Source: M3007 sp040397785 (GTDB taxonomy: Bacteria; Bacteroidota; Bacteroidia; Chitinophagales; Saprospiraceae). From it: a stretch of DNA of 64,000 bases. Shown here in pieces: positions 43,814 through 53,595 of the stretch. Each line of letters begins with the position of its first letter. The first letter of the stretch is position 1. Made by a program: the position numbers and the translations under genes. Where the stretch lies: positions 35,162 through 99,161 of the forward strand of contig JBBAVI010000006.1 of the NCBI GenBank assembly GCA_040397785.1. Direction: 5' to 3'. A model generated the notes under the pieces. The model was not told the origin of the DNA, made no database searches, and saw only the letters and a list, made by a program, of their open reading frames with translations.

Positions 43814-45100
43814 TTAAAATTTTTCGGCCAATCGTATCGAAACAGCCCGTGCATGCGCCTCTAGGCCCTCAGCACGCGCCATGGTTTCCACCACCGGACC
43901 CAATGCCTGCAACCCAGCTTTCGAAATTTGTTGAAAGGTGATTTTTTTCACAAAACTATCCAGCGAAACACCCCCCGATACCCGCGCATACCCACCGGTG
44001 GGCAAGGTGTGGTTGGTACCCGACGCGTAATCGCCCGCGCTCTCTGGCGTGTAAGGGCCGATAAACACCGAACTCGCATCGATTACCTTTTCTGCTAATT
44101 GCATGGCATTTGCCGTTTGTATAATCAAATGTTCCGGTGCATAAGTATTAATCCAAAGTATGGCTTCTTCCATGGAGTGTACCAAAAGCGCTTTACTTTG
44201 CGCCAAAGCCTGGGTAGCAAGTAATTTTCTGGGCAGTTTTTCCAGTTGATCCGCCAATTCGATGGCAACTTTTTGCAGTAAATCGGAACTATCGCTCAAC
44301 AGCAACACCTGACTATCCGCCCCATGTTCTGCCTGACTCAATAAATCGGCAGCCACATACGCCGGATTGGCCCCTACATCTGCCAAAACAGCCACTTCAG
44401 AAGGCCCGGCAGGCATATCAATCGCGATCCCGTCCAAACTGACCAATTGTTTGGCCACGGTCACCCACAAATTACCCGGTCCGAAAATTTTCCATACCCT
44501 GGGTACGCTCGCTGTTCCATAAGCCATCGCGCCAATAGCTTGTACGCCGCCAAGTTTAAACACCCGCCGAATACCACATAAATTCGCCGCAAACAATACA
44601 GCAGGGTGGATTTTTCCATCCGCTTGCGGCGGGGTGCATAAAACTACCTCTTTACAACCGGCCAGTTGCGCGGGTACCCCCAACATCAATGCCGTGGAAA
44701 ACAACGGCGCTGTGCCACCAGGTATGTACAAACCCACCCGTTCAATCGGCACCGTTTTGCGCCAACATAACACCCCGGGCTGGGTTTCTACGGGCGCTTC
44801 CTGAACCAGTTGCGCGGCGTGAAACCGTTTTATATTAGAATATGCCTGCAAAATCGCAGACTTTAAATCATCTGGCAATTGCTGTTCCGCCCAACTAAAG
44901 TCATCGGAACTTGCCTCTAAGACATCTGGTACAGAACCATCAAATTGCAAAGCAAAACGCCGTACCGCAGCATCACCCTCCAATTTAATCGCATCCAACA
45001 TCGCAAGTACCTTGGCACGCTGGGCCGTTGTATCCACCGTTGGTCGTGCCAGCAAACTTGCAGCCTGCCTAAAATCCGGATAATCAATTTGTTGCATCAT
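43814..45100 (-). CDS. hisD: Histidinol dehydrogenase
   Basis: A 428-residue zinc- and NAD-dependent enzyme that performs the last two oxidations, histidinol to histidine. Motifs: GLYIPGGTAPLFSTALM, KLGGVQAIGAMAYGT, the signature DMPAGPSEVAVLAD, LLSQAEHGADSQV with zinc ligands, PEHLIIQT, and TNHTLPTGGYARVSGG. The start codon ATG overlaps the hisG stop (TGATG arrangement at 45097-45100), so the two are translationally coupled. Confidence 0.97.
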   Translation of the reverse strand: MMQQIDYPDFRQAASLLARPTVDTTAQRAKVLAMLDAIKLEGDAAVRRFALQFDGSVPDVLEASSDDFSWAEQQLPDDLKSAILQAYSNIKRFHAAQLVQEAPVETQPGVLCWRKTVPIERVGLYIPGGTAPLFSTALMLGVPAQLAGCKEVVLCTPPQADGKIHPAVLFAANLCGIRRVFKLGGVQAIGAMAYGTASVPRVWKIFGPGNLWVTVAKQLVSLDGIAIDMPAGPSEVAVLADVGANPAYVAADLLSQAEHGADSQVLLLSDSSDLLQKVAIELADQLEKLPRKLLATQALAQSKALLVHSMEEAILWINTYAPEHLIIQTANAMQLAEKVIDASSVFIGPYTPESAGDYASGTNHTLPTGGYARVSGGVSLDSFVKKITFQQISKAGLQALGPVVETMARAEGLEAHARAVSIRLAEKF

Positions 45101-45951
45101 AAAATCATACGTTCGAGCGGCGCAACCAAAATACCCTGGGCACCCGCCATTTTTAGTTGTTCCAATACATCCCAGAAAATTTCCTCGCGCACCACACTGT
45201 GCAAACTGCTCCAGCCCGGTTCTGCAAGTGGCAATACGGTCGGGCTCCTCATACCCGGCAACAAGCGAATAATCACATCCAGTTGATCGTTGGGCGCATT
45301 CAACAGGATATAGCGGTGTTGTTTGGCATTTCGATTGGCTTGAATACGAAACAACAAGCGGTTTAAAATTTCCTGTTTTTCAGGTAACATCCCCGGATTG
45401 GCAATAAGCACGGCCTCCGATTCCAGGATGGTGGCAACTTCCCGTAACCCATTGGCTAACAAGGTACTGCCCGTGCTTACAATATCAAAAATCGCATCTG
45501 CCAGCCCCAAAGAGGGGGCAATTTCAACCGCACCGCTGATTTCATGTACGGTCGCTGTAAGGTGATTTGTTTTTAAAAAATCTTCCAAAATCCGAACATA
45601 ACTGGTCGCTACCCGCATGCCTTGCAGACTTTGATACCCGTCAAATGGGGTATTTTTGGGAAATGCGATGCACAAACGGCATTTACCAAAGCCTAAGCGC
45701 TCCACAATAGAAACCGTCGGGCGTTTTTCAAGTACCACATTTTCGCCTACAATGCCCGCATCCACAACCCCTTCCTCCACATATTCCGGGATGTCATCGT
45801 CGCGCAAAAAAATGATCTCCAGCGGAAAGTTGGCAGCTTCCGCACGCAATACCCGATGTGGATTGTTGCTCAGCCGAATACCGGCGTCTTTCAATAACCC
45901 CACAGAATCTTCAAACAAACGGCCTGATTTTTGAATGGCAATTCGAAGCAT
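45097..45951 (-). CDS. hisG: ATP phosphoribosyltransferase (long form)
   Basis: A 284-residue enzyme for the first, committed step. The N-terminus LRIAIQKSGRLFEDSVGLL and the PRPP loop in DIVSTGSTLLANGL are canonical. The C-terminal ~75 residues form the ACT-like HisG_C domain (GMRSPTVLPLAEPGWSSLHSVV), so this is the long, self-sufficient form with feedback inhibition by histidine; HisZ is not needed. It is the first structural gene, 36 bp after the attenuator terminator. Confidence 0.97.
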   Translation of the reverse strand: MLRIAIQKSGRLFEDSVGLLKDAGIRLSNNPHRVLRAEAANFPLEIIFLRDDDIPEYVEEGVVDAGIVGENVVLEKRPTVSIVERLGFGKCRLCIAFPKNTPFDGYQSLQGMRVATSYVRILEDFLKTNHLTATVHEISGAVEIAPSLGLADAIFDIVSTGSTLLANGLREVATILESEAVLIANPGMLPEKQEILNRLLFRIQANRNAKQHRYILLNAPNDQLDVIIRLLPGMRSPTVLPLAEPGWSSLHSVVREEIFWDVLEQLKMAGAQGILVAPLERMIL

Positions 45952-45986
45952 AAATGTTGATTTCTAAATTGGTGATGAGTTTGGAT

Positions 45987-46030
45987 AAAAACAAAACGGG
46001 CTTGTCGGTAAATTCGACAAGCCCGTTTTG
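45987..46030 (-). terminator. Intrinsic terminator of the his attenuator
   Basis: On the minus strand CAAAACGGGCTTGTCG (46030-46015) pairs perfectly over 16 bp with CGACAAGCCCGTTTTG (46007-45992), 7-nt loop, followed by five T. It lies between the leader peptide and hisG, 36 bp before the hisG ATG, where only a regulated terminator makes sense. An alternative pairing exists: GGCAAGC (just after the His codons) with GCTTGTC of the first arm, extendable by GTT/AAC across a small bulge, which would break this stem. Confidence 0.93.
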
Positions 46031-46061
46031 CGGCAGCATCTGTTTCTAGATGACATGCAAA

Positions 46062-46127
46062 TCAGCAACGCTTGCCAGGAGGCAATCCGTGATGATGATG
46101 CAGTACCACTGAAAATAAATTAAGCAT
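46062..46127 (-). CDS. hisL: his operon leader peptide with four consecutive His codons
   Basis: A 21-codon frame too short for ordinary gene calling. ATG 46127 opens MLNLFSVVL, then CAT CAT CAT CAC (46100-46089) encodes four histidines, then GLPPGKRC and TGA (46064-46062). A run of His codons in a short frame between a promoter and a terminator, upstream of hisG, is the textbook sign of ribosome-mediated attenuation: lack of charged tRNA-His stalls the ribosome and favours the antiterminator. A local hairpin TTGCC-tcct-GGCAA directly after the His codons would be the pause/1:2 hairpin. Translation could also begin at the in-frame GTG six codons on. Confidence 0.85.
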   Translation of the reverse strand: MLNLFSVVLHHHHGLPPGKRC

Positions 46128-46131
46128 GGCG

Positions 46132-46163
46132 CAAAGATAAGCGAACTTAACTGTAATAGTCAA
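46132..46163 (-). promoter_or_regulatory. his operon promoter (TATCTTTG, -33 TTG)
   Basis: Minus strand: exact -7 element TATCTTTG at 46139-46132 and TTG at 46163-46161 with 21 bp between. The -7 element ends 4 bp before the leader peptide ATG, so the transcript may begin at or next to that AUG. The rest of 46164-46433, up to the next gene, holds no recognised feature except a short ACCATTGT double repeat. Confidence 0.75.
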
Positions 46164-46433
46164 GCAGTACGTTGTCATAAAAACCTGACATGTTGCTTAA
46201 AGGTCAAGTAATCATGATCGATTAAACTTATTGCAATGGGGAGTAACAAGTCTATCAACTACGTATGTGAAAATGTCAGCCACTGTCTTTTTATTTGTTT
46301 TTGCGGCCCAAAATCCATCGAACCATTGTACCATTGTACCGTTTTTCTCCCAAAGCGGTACGCTCCCTACCAATTTAAACCTTTTCATTACCAAAAGTGC
46401 ACGATTACTTAATCCAACTTTTACAAAACGAAA

Positions 46434-48065
46434 ATGCAACCTATCTGTAAATGTGCATTATTTCTGATGTTTGTATTGACTATACATACGTTTTCAGAAC
46501 TTCATGCGGCGAATGAAAATATCCCCAAATTTAACATAATTAAAGAAAATATACATACGACGCCATTTACGGTATCGTTGCAGCAACAATTGACGAAAGG
46601 GCTCGACTCGTTTCAAGTATTTTGTACGATTACTGCCAATAAAGCATTTAGTGCTTCGAACAATTTAAAAATACAAATTGCACTGGAGGAAGATCAATTC
46701 CTGATGCTTCCACGCGCCACCACCCTGAATCGTGTGCATGCCCTGAAACGCACCCGTCTTACGACCAAAAATTTACCTACTGAATGGGCCGATCAGGAAA
46801 AGCATGCAATCCACTTTAGCATGCCGATTCCTAGAAATCTTCTAAACAAAAGCGGTTTGTACATGCGTGCGTCTTTGTGGTCTTCCGATCAGGATACGCT
46901 GCTACAATCCACTACCAAGATGATCGAAGTACCTTATGATCTGGTTGCAGAAGGTGTACAAGGCCTCGAACATATGAATTGTGGTACCGAAGTTGAACCC
47001 GTTTTGGTTTTTAAAAATGCGGGCGTGATCGCCCTTTCCTCTTGCAAAATTGCTTACAGGTTTGACCAAAACAACAGCCAAACCGTTGATTGGACCGGCG
47101 AACTTAAACCAGGCCACTCCACCATTGTAAACCTGCCCGCTACCACCCTCAGCAAAGGTAAACACCGTTTTCAATTTTCCCTTTCAGACCCAAATGGTCA
47201 GAAAGAATTCGTCCTCGACAATAATTCCTATAAAATAGCCGGATTTTATATGGTAGAATCCATCGCGGCTCCATTTAACTTGAATTTTCAATCGTCGAGC
47301 AGAAATGATCGTAACACACCTTTTATCCTCCATAATACGCATCCGAATGAACTAAAATGGAGTTTTAAAAACAGTGTCAGCAGCTTTGGCAAGCCGAGTA
47401 AGTCCTTGTCACTCAACTTACTCCACACGCCCCCTGGTATCCAAAATGAACTGATCTTGCCCATCAAAAACCTCGACCAATTAAATCGGCCACAACTTCG
47501 ATTCAATTACGCCTATTTTCAGCAAAACCATGGCAACGAGGATCAATTGGAAGTGATGATCTCTACCGATTGCGGTGCGACCTGGCGTTCCATTTGGTCC
47601 AAACAAGGCAGCAACCTCGCAACAGCATTTCCGGCAACCCAATTCAAAACACCCGGTAGAAAGGAGTGGAAAAACATCCGATACGACTTGTTTGAAGTGT
47701 CCAAACAGTCCGAAATGTTGTTAAAGTTTGTACTTACCAGTGATGCCGGCAATGCTTTTTTTCTGGATGATATCAACATTAGCAGTGATACTTCTGCCAT
47801 TCAAACCGAATTGGTACTGGCAGGCAATCCCTGTAATGGCATCGCCCAGATTACCATCAACAATGCGTTTAATGAAGAATATACGTTGAAAGTCCTAAAT
47901 TCAGCGGGTCAAATCGTTTTTGTTGAACTGATTGATGTAAGCAGCAATACCTTTACGGATACCATCAATTTGCTACACCTGCCCAGTGGTGTTTACCCGG
48001 TAGCCCTTTACAATAAATCCGGCCTGATCGGGAAGCCCAAACAATTGGTCGTACAAAAACCATAA
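46434..48065 (+). CDS. Secreted T9SS protein with Ig-like/CARDB region, unknown function
   Basis: A 543-residue exported protein. Signal peptide at residues 1-26 (CALFLMFVLTIHTFSELHA). The middle (about 170-270) reads like a CARDB/Ig-like adhesion module (CGTEVEPVLVFKNAGVIALSSCKIAYRFDQN...). A MAM/jelly-roll-like segment follows (about 280-460, RPQLRFNYAYFQQNHGNEDQLEVMIS within it) with DCGATWRSIW and FFLDDINI, a pattern often next to metalloproteases in T9SS proteins. The C-terminus is a divergent T9SS type A domain (AGNPCNGIAQITI ... GVYPVALYNKSG). No catalytic motif was seen. It is divergent from the his operon. Confidence 0.82.
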   Translation: MQPICKCALFLMFVLTIHTFSELHAANENIPKFNIIKENIHTTPFTVSLQQQLTKGLDSFQVFCTITANKAFSASNNLKIQIALEEDQFLMLPRATTLNRVHALKRTRLTTKNLPTEWADQEKHAIHFSMPIPRNLLNKSGLYMRASLWSSDQDTLLQSTTKMIEVPYDLVAEGVQGLEHMNCGTEVEPVLVFKNAGVIALSSCKIAYRFDQNNSQTVDWTGELKPGHSTIVNLPATTLSKGKHRFQFSLSDPNGQKEFVLDNNSYKIAGFYMVESIAAPFNLNFQSSSRNDRNTPFILHNTHPNELKWSFKNSVSSFGKPSKSLSLNLLHTPPGIQNELILPIKNLDQLNRPQLRFNYAYFQQNHGNEDQLEVMISTDCGATWRSIWSKQGSNLATAFPATQFKTPGRKEWKNIRYDLFEVSKQSEMLLKFVLTSDAGNAFFLDDINISSDTSAIQTELVLAGNPCNGIAQITINNAFNEEYTLKVLNSAGQIVFVELIDVSSNTFTDTINLLHLPSGVYPVALYNKSGLIGKPKQLVVQKP

Positions 48066-48125
48066 ATACCTGATTTATAAGCCATCACAATTCGTTTTGG
48101 CTTTCGCCACGCCGCGCATAAAAGA

Positions 48126-48162
48126 AAAGCCGCCATCCCGAATCATTCGGAATAGCGGCTTT
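48126..48162. terminator. Bidirectional terminator between the T9SS gene and rpoC
   Basis: AAAGCCGC (48126-48133) pairs with GCGGCTTT (48155-48162), with additional inner pairing CCGAA/TTCGG. A-rich on the left and T-rich on the right, so it can serve both convergent genes. Confidence 0.8.
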
Positions 48163-48185
48163 GTATTTTAAAGAGATCGAATCCC

Positions 48186-51100
48186 CTAAATATCGTCTTC
48201 TACCAGAACTTCTTCTTGCTTCTCCTTGAACGGACGGCCCGAACCTGTTACCTGCAAGCGGTCGTACTCGCGCAAGCCTGTACCTGCCGGGATTTTCTTG
48301 CCGACAATTACGTTCTCTTTCAAACCCATCAAGTGGTCTTTCTTGGCTGCAATCGCTGCTGTAGAAAGTACTTTAGTAGTTTCCTGGAACGAAGCCGCAG
48401 AAATCCAAGACTCGGTACCCAACGACGCTTTCGTGATACCCAACAACATCGAAACAGCCGTAGCAGGCAATGCATCGCGGTATTCCACTAATTTTTTGTC
48501 GTTGCGCTTCAAGTACGAGTTTTCTTCCCGCACCTGACGCAAAGTTACCAATGCTCCCGCTTTCAACTTCGCGCTATCGCCTGGATCGGTGATAAATTTC
48601 TTGTCAAAAATCCAGTCATTATAGTCGATAAATTCATTGCGTTCAACTGGTTCGCCTTCCAAAAAGTGCGTATCACCCTGGTCTTTAATTTCCAAACGAC
48701 GCAACATCTGACGTACAATTACCTCAATGTGTTTGTCATTGATATTGATACCCTGCGAACGATAAACCTCCTGCACACCATTTACCAAATAGTAAGATGC
48801 TGCAAACGGGCCTCTGATTGCCAAAATATCCTTCACCGCAATGGTTCCCTCTGTCAATGCTGTACCAGAGCGTACAAAGTCACCATCCTGCATCAGTACG
48901 TGTTTCGTCAACGGAATCATGTACTTGCGTTTCTGGCCGTCTTTTGCCTCAATCATACATTCGCGGTTACCACGCTTGATGGATCCAAAGGTGATCACAC
49001 CATCAATCTCCGCAACAATAGCAGGATTGGATGGGTTACGTGCTTCAAACAACTCTGTAACACGTGGCAGACCACCGGTGATATCCGCAATTTTACCCAA
49101 TTTACGCGGGATCTTCACAATTTGCTGACCAGATTTCACTTGCTCATCATCGTCAACGGTGATGTAAGCGCCTACTGGCAGCGAGTATTGTTTCAATTCC
49201 TCGCCTGTTTTCGAATCTACAATCGAAATCGAAGGAATTTTACGCTTGTTCTTGGATTCAATTACCACTTTCTCGGCAAAACCGGTCTGGTCGTCGCGTT
49301 CCATCCGGAAGTTAACACCCTCTTCCAGGCTATTGTACCGTACCGCTCCGAGGAACTCACTCACAATCACGGCGTTAAATGGATCCCATTCGCAAATCTT
49401 GTCACCGCGTTGTACATCCTGGCCTTCCACCACAAAGAGGAAAGAGCCGTATTGGATGTAGTTATTCGCAGTAATACGACCTGTTTTTGGATCAATAATC
49501 CGCAATTCACCGGTACGAGAAACTACTACACGCAACGTGTTACCGTTTGCGTCCGTTCCTTCTACCGTTTTGATCGAGTCAAATTCTACCCGACCCGGGT
49601 TTTTCGCAACCAATTGGTTTTCTGTTTGGCCGATTACCGCCGTACCACCCGTGTGGAAGGTACGCAGGGTCAACTGGGTTCCAGGCTCTCCAATGGATTG
49701 GGCAGCAATGATACCTGTGGCATCGCCCATTTCCGCAATCCGGCCGGAAGCCAGGTTTTTACCATAACATTTTGCGCAAACACCGTGACGGCTTTCGCAA
49801 GTCAATACCGAACGGATGGTTACTGTTTCAATTTGCGCATCATCAATTGCACCAGCCAATTTATCCGTGATGTATTCACCCGCCGCTACCATCATTTCTT
49901 CAGTATCCGGGTGGGTAATATCATGCAAGCTGTAACGACCTTTAATCCGGTCGCGCAAGTTTTGAATGATTTTATCCCCTTCTTTCAACGCTGTTGTATC
50001 AATACCACGTAAGGTGTTGCAATCTACTTCACGAATTACCACGTCTTGCGCAACGTCTACCAAACGACGGGTCAAGTAACCCGCATCGGCCGTTTTCAAC
50101 GCGGTATCCGCCAAACCTTTACGTGCACCGTGGGTAGAGATAAAGAATTCCTGAACCGATAGACCTTCCAAGAAGTTCGACAAGATCGGGTTCTCAATGA
50201 TCGCACCACCGGTGTCACCACTCTTACGCGGTTTCGCCATCAGTCCACGCAATCCGCACAACTGTTTGATCTGTTGTTTCGAACCACGCGCACCAGAGTC
50301 AAGCATCATAAATACAGAGTTGAAACCCTGCTTATGCGTGCTTAATTCTTTCATCAATTGATCGGTGATTTTGCTATCCGCATACGTCCACTTATCAATG
50401 ATCTGGTTGTATCGTTCGTTGTAGGTAATCAAACCCATATTGTAGTTATCCCAAACCTCATCTACTTCTATTTGGGCTGCAGCCAAAGCGGTTTTCTTCA
50501 ACGTCGGGATGATCAAATCTCCTAAGTTAAAGGACAAACCTGCTTTAAATGCCCAACCGAAACCAAGTTCTTTGATATTATCCAAAAACTCGGCCGTCGT
50601 TTTGAAACTGGTATTGTTGATGATTTCACCAATAATCAGTTTCAGGTTACGCTTGGTCAACAACTCATTGATGAACGGAATGCCTGCTGGAACCGCCTGG
50701 TTGAACAATACGCGCCCAACGGAGGTCTTTAACCGAGAAGTCCGAATGCTGCCATCCGCTTCCGGTTTCAGAATACGACACTCAATCGCCGCATGCAAGT
50801 CCAATTGACCTTCATTATAAGCAATTTGCACTTCCTCTGGCGAATAGAAACGACGACCTTCGCCGCGTACTGGATTCTCCGGAATGCTTTGGCGCTCTTT
50901 TGTCAGGTAGTACAAGCCCAAGACCATATCCTGTGAAGGAAGGGTAATCGGCGAACCGTCCTGTGGATTGAGCATATTGTGGCTCGACAGCATCAAAACC
51001 TGCGCCTCGAGGATCGCAGCATGGCTCAGCGGTACGTGTACCGCCATCTGGTCACCGTCAAAGTCGGCATTAAATGCTGTACAAACCAGCGGATGCAACT

Positions 51101-52487
51101 GTATCGCTTTACCCTCAATTAATCGTGGCTGGAATGCCTGGATCGACAAACGGTGCAACGTTGGTGCACGGTTGAGCATCACTGGGTGACCGCGCAAAAT
51201 GTTTTCCAGGATTTCCCAGATCACCTGATCCTTGCGATCTACCAGTTTTTTTGCTGATTTAACGGTTTTAACAATACCCCGCTCAATCAATTTACGAATA
51301 ATAAACGGCTTAAACAATTCCGCGGCCATGGCTTTTGGAATACCGCATTCATGCAGTTTCATGGTCGGACCTACTACGATTACCGAACGACCAGAGTAGT
51401 CGACACGTTTACCAAGCAGGTTCTGACGGAAACGACCTTGTTTACCTTTCAGAATATCAGACAATGATTTCAGGGCACGACCACCTTCCGCTTTTACTGC
51501 GTTGGATTTACGAGAGTTGTCGAACAGTGAATCCACTGCTTCCTGCAACATCCGTTTTTCATTCCGCAAAATCACCTCTGGTGCCTTGATTTCCAACAAA
51601 CGCTTCAAACGGTTGTTACGGATAATCACACGGCGGTACAAATCGTTCAAATCAGAAGAGGCAAAACGACCGCCATCCAACGGCACCAAGGGGCGCAATT
51701 CGGGCGGAACTACTGGCAAATACTGGATTACTGTCCACTCTGGACGCTGACCAGCACTTTCCAAACCTTCGCGGAAGGCTTCTACCACGCGCAAACGTTT
51801 GTTCGCTTCCGTTTTCTTTGCCTGACTGGTTTCGTTGTGCGATTCATGGCGCAGTTGAGCCGACAAATCATCGAGGTTCAAAATGCTCAATAAGGAATGT
51901 ACCGCTTCGGCACCCATTTTGGCAATGAACTTGTCAGGATTGGTATCATCCAACTGCTGGTTTTCTTTCGGAAGGGTATCGAGGATCTCGAGGTACTCTT
52001 CTTCTGTCAGCAAATCCATTTTGCTCAGACCTTCTTCGCCTTTGATACCAGCCTGAATCACGACATAGCGCTCATAATAAACGATCGCCTCCAATTTCTT
52101 GGATGAAGTTCCCAGAATGTAACCAATTTTGTTGGGCAAACTTTTGAAGAACCAAATATGCACAACAGGCACCACGAGACGAATATGTCCCATGCGCTCC
52201 CGACGAACCTTTTTTTCGGTCACTTCTACCCCGCAACGGTCACAAACGATCCCTTTGTAACGAATCCGTTTGTACTTGCCGCAATAGCACTCATAGTCCT
52301 TAACAGGACCAAAAATCCGCTCACAGAACAAACCATCGCGTTCGGGTTTGTATGAACGGTAATTGATCGTTTCTGGCTTGAGTACCTCACCATAGCTACG
52401 CTCCAGAATTTCGTCCGGGCTTGCGAGTGCAATGATGATCGTGCTGAAAGCCTGATCGGTTTTGTTGCTTTTCTTTTTGAATGGCAT
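48186..52487 (-). CDS. rpoC: DNA-directed RNA polymerase subunit beta'
   Basis: A 1433-residue catalytic subunit. I start at ATG 52487 (MPFKKKSNKTDQAF); the longer in-frame start adds 11 non-conserved residues. Zinc finger CYCGKYKRIRYKGIVCDRCG near the N-terminus, rudder/switch region, active-site NADFDGDQM with the three Mg-binding Asp, bridge and trigger-loop regions (GEPGTQLTLRTFHTGG), and the second zinc cysteines in CESRHGVCAKCYG are all present. Unusually it is not adjacent to rpoB: two unrelated genes and a terminator lie between, so it must be transcribed from another start or by read-through. Confidence 0.99.
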   Translation of the reverse strand: MPFKKKSNKTDQAFSTIIIALASPDEILERSYGEVLKPETINYRSYKPERDGLFCERIFGPVKDYECYCGKYKRIRYKGIVCDRCGVEVTEKKVRRERMGHIRLVVPVVHIWFFKSLPNKIGYILGTSSKKLEAIVYYERYVVIQAGIKGEEGLSKMDLLTEEEYLEILDTLPKENQQLDDTNPDKFIAKMGAEAVHSLLSILNLDDLSAQLRHESHNETSQAKKTEANKRLRVVEAFREGLESAGQRPEWTVIQYLPVVPPELRPLVPLDGGRFASSDLNDLYRRVIIRNNRLKRLLEIKAPEVILRNEKRMLQEAVDSLFDNSRKSNAVKAEGGRALKSLSDILKGKQGRFRQNLLGKRVDYSGRSVIVVGPTMKLHECGIPKAMAAELFKPFIIRKLIERGIVKTVKSAKKLVDRKDQVIWEILENILRGHPVMLNRAPTLHRLSIQAFQPRLIEGKAIQLHPLVCTAFNADFDGDQMAVHVPLSHAAILEAQVLMLSSHNMLNPQDGSPITLPSQDMVLGLYYLTKERQSIPENPVRGEGRRFYSPEEVQIAYNEGQLDLHAAIECRILKPEADGSIRTSRLKTSVGRVLFNQAVPAGIPFINELLTKRNLKLIIGEIINNTSFKTTAEFLDNIKELGFGWAFKAGLSFNLGDLIIPTLKKTALAAAQIEVDEVWDNYNMGLITYNERYNQIIDKWTYADSKITDQLMKELSTHKQGFNSVFMMLDSGARGSKQQIKQLCGLRGLMAKPRKSGDTGGAIIENPILSNFLEGLSVQEFFISTHGARKGLADTALKTADAGYLTRRLVDVAQDVVIREVDCNTLRGIDTTALKEGDKIIQNLRDRIKGRYSLHDITHPDTEEMMVAAGEYITDKLAGAIDDAQIETVTIRSVLTCESRHGVCAKCYGKNLASGRIAEMGDATGIIAAQSIGEPGTQLTLRTFHTGGTAVIGQTENQLVAKNPGRVEFDSIKTVEGTDANGNTLRVVVSRTGELRIIDPKTGRITANNYIQYGSFLFVVEGQDVQRGDKICEWDPFNAVIVSEFLGAVRYNSLEEGVNFRMERDDQTGFAEKVVIESKNKRKIPSISIVDSKTGEELKQYSLPVGAYITVDDDEQVKSGQQIVKIPRKLGKIADITGGLPRVTELFEARNPSNPAIVAEIDGVITFGSIKRGNRECMIEAKDGQKRKYMIPLTKHVLMQDGDFVRSGTALTEGTIAVKDILAIRGPFAASYYLVNGVQEVYRSQGININDKHIEVIVRQMLRRLEIKDQGDTHFLEGEPVERNEFIDYNDWIFDKKFITDPGDSAKLKAGALVTLRQVREENSYLKRNDKKLVEYRDALPATAVSMLLGITKASLGTESWISAASFQETTKVLSTAAIAAKKDHLMGLKENVIVGKKIPAGTGLREYDRLQVTGSGRPFKEKQEEVLVEDDI

Positions 52488-52586
52488 ATTTCTAAATGTG
52501 GTAATATGCTTGAAAATCAATATGTTGAAATATCACTCCAGCAAATTTTAGCAATTGAACAAGGCTCATTTCGCCAAATTTGCTTT

Positions 52587-53591
52587 TTAAGAATGCTTTT
52601 TAATAAACTTGTACAACCAACTGTACCGGAAAAAATGCTTTGTATCAAGAAAATGCTTCCGCGTCGGGACACCAACATAGCCGCCTAATTCCGCGCGTGA
52701 AAACTCCTTTCCTTCGATGCATACTTTTTTGAAAAGCAAGGCAATTCCACCCGTTTTTTCAGAAGGCAAATGCCAAATTGGTAACGCAGCATCTTTGGAA
52801 ACCACATTGTTATAATGCGGCGCCGTCCAGATTCTTTTGATAAATGCATCTAGCGAACCAAATTTGCCTATTTTGAAGTAACAATAACTCAAAAAATGGG
52901 CTTCTTCATTCAATTTAGGAAGCCCCTTTTCAAACCGTTGTAACATCGCCTGCCAAATCCTAGGCGCCATCGCGTTTAACTGCTCTACCACGCTATAACT
53001 TGCTGCAAGGATTTCACCACCGTAATAAATTGGGTTAAAGCCAGGGTCTTTTCCATCTAGTTCGGTGTAAATCTGCCGCATATCTTCCCGGGTTACGCCA
53101 TTAATAACATGGGCATCCGCGTAAATCATGGGCAAAGCAAGCAAGCCTTCTTTCCGTAACTGCGCAAACAATGGATCGAGTGGTTGATTGATTAAACAAT
53201 CGGAATCCAACACGATAAAATCATCTGCGTGGTTGTATTTCGCTTCAATGAACTGCAAAATATCAAAAATGTAAAACTGATTACGCCACTTTCCAAAATA
53301 ACCGGGCGGTGTTTGCCAGGTCAGCGGAAGTACAACCAACTCCACGTTTTTCGATTTCAAAAAATTCGCCAAATCCAATCCATCCACTCTAGGCAATTGG
53401 TCCCAATCTTTATTGGAAAACAAAATATGCCTGCGATCAGGATTGAATCGGGTACTTAAAGCATAAAAAAGGGCAATACACCGCCAATAAATCAGTTGAA
53501 ATGAAGGCAAATGCGATTGTTTTCCTACCTGCGGATACTCTGAACTTTCGTCTGGATTGTCCAAATAAATCCAGGTACAGATATAATCCAT
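52587..53591 (-). CDS. Glycosyltransferase-like protein (GT-A type, DxD motif), inserted between rpoB and rpoC
   Basis: A 334-residue protein. The segment DDFIVLDSDCLINQPLD (about residues 118-134) looks like the nucleotide-sugar DxD site of a GT-A fold enzyme. Aromatic-rich flanks (YFGKWRNQFYIFDI) and YYGGEILAAS fit a glycosyltransferase acting on surface glycans, but I do not recognise a named family. It starts 4 bp after the FkbM-type gene ends, so the two form one unit. It ends 99 bp before the rpoC start. Function inferred only from the motif and its neighbour. Confidence 0.7.
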   Translation of the reverse strand: MDYICTWIYLDNPDESSEYPQVGKQSHLPSFQLIYWRCIALFYALSTRFNPDRRHILFSNKDWDQLPRVDGLDLANFLKSKNVELVVLPLTWQTPPGYFGKWRNQFYIFDILQFIEAKYNHADDFIVLDSDCLINQPLDPLFAQLRKEGLLALPMIYADAHVINGVTREDMRQIYTELDGKDPGFNPIYYGGEILAASYSVVEQLNAMAPRIWQAMLQRFEKGLPKLNEEAHFLSYCYFKIGKFGSLDAFIKRIWTAPHYNNVVSKDAALPIWHLPSEKTGGIALLFKKVCIEGKEFSRAELGGYVGVPTRKHFLDTKHFFRYSWLYKFIKKHS

Positions 53592-53595
53592 CCTT

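Noticed and set aside
48666..50012. 448-codon open frame on the plus strand
   Set aside because: Antisense to rpoC, low-complexity composition, no recognisable domain.
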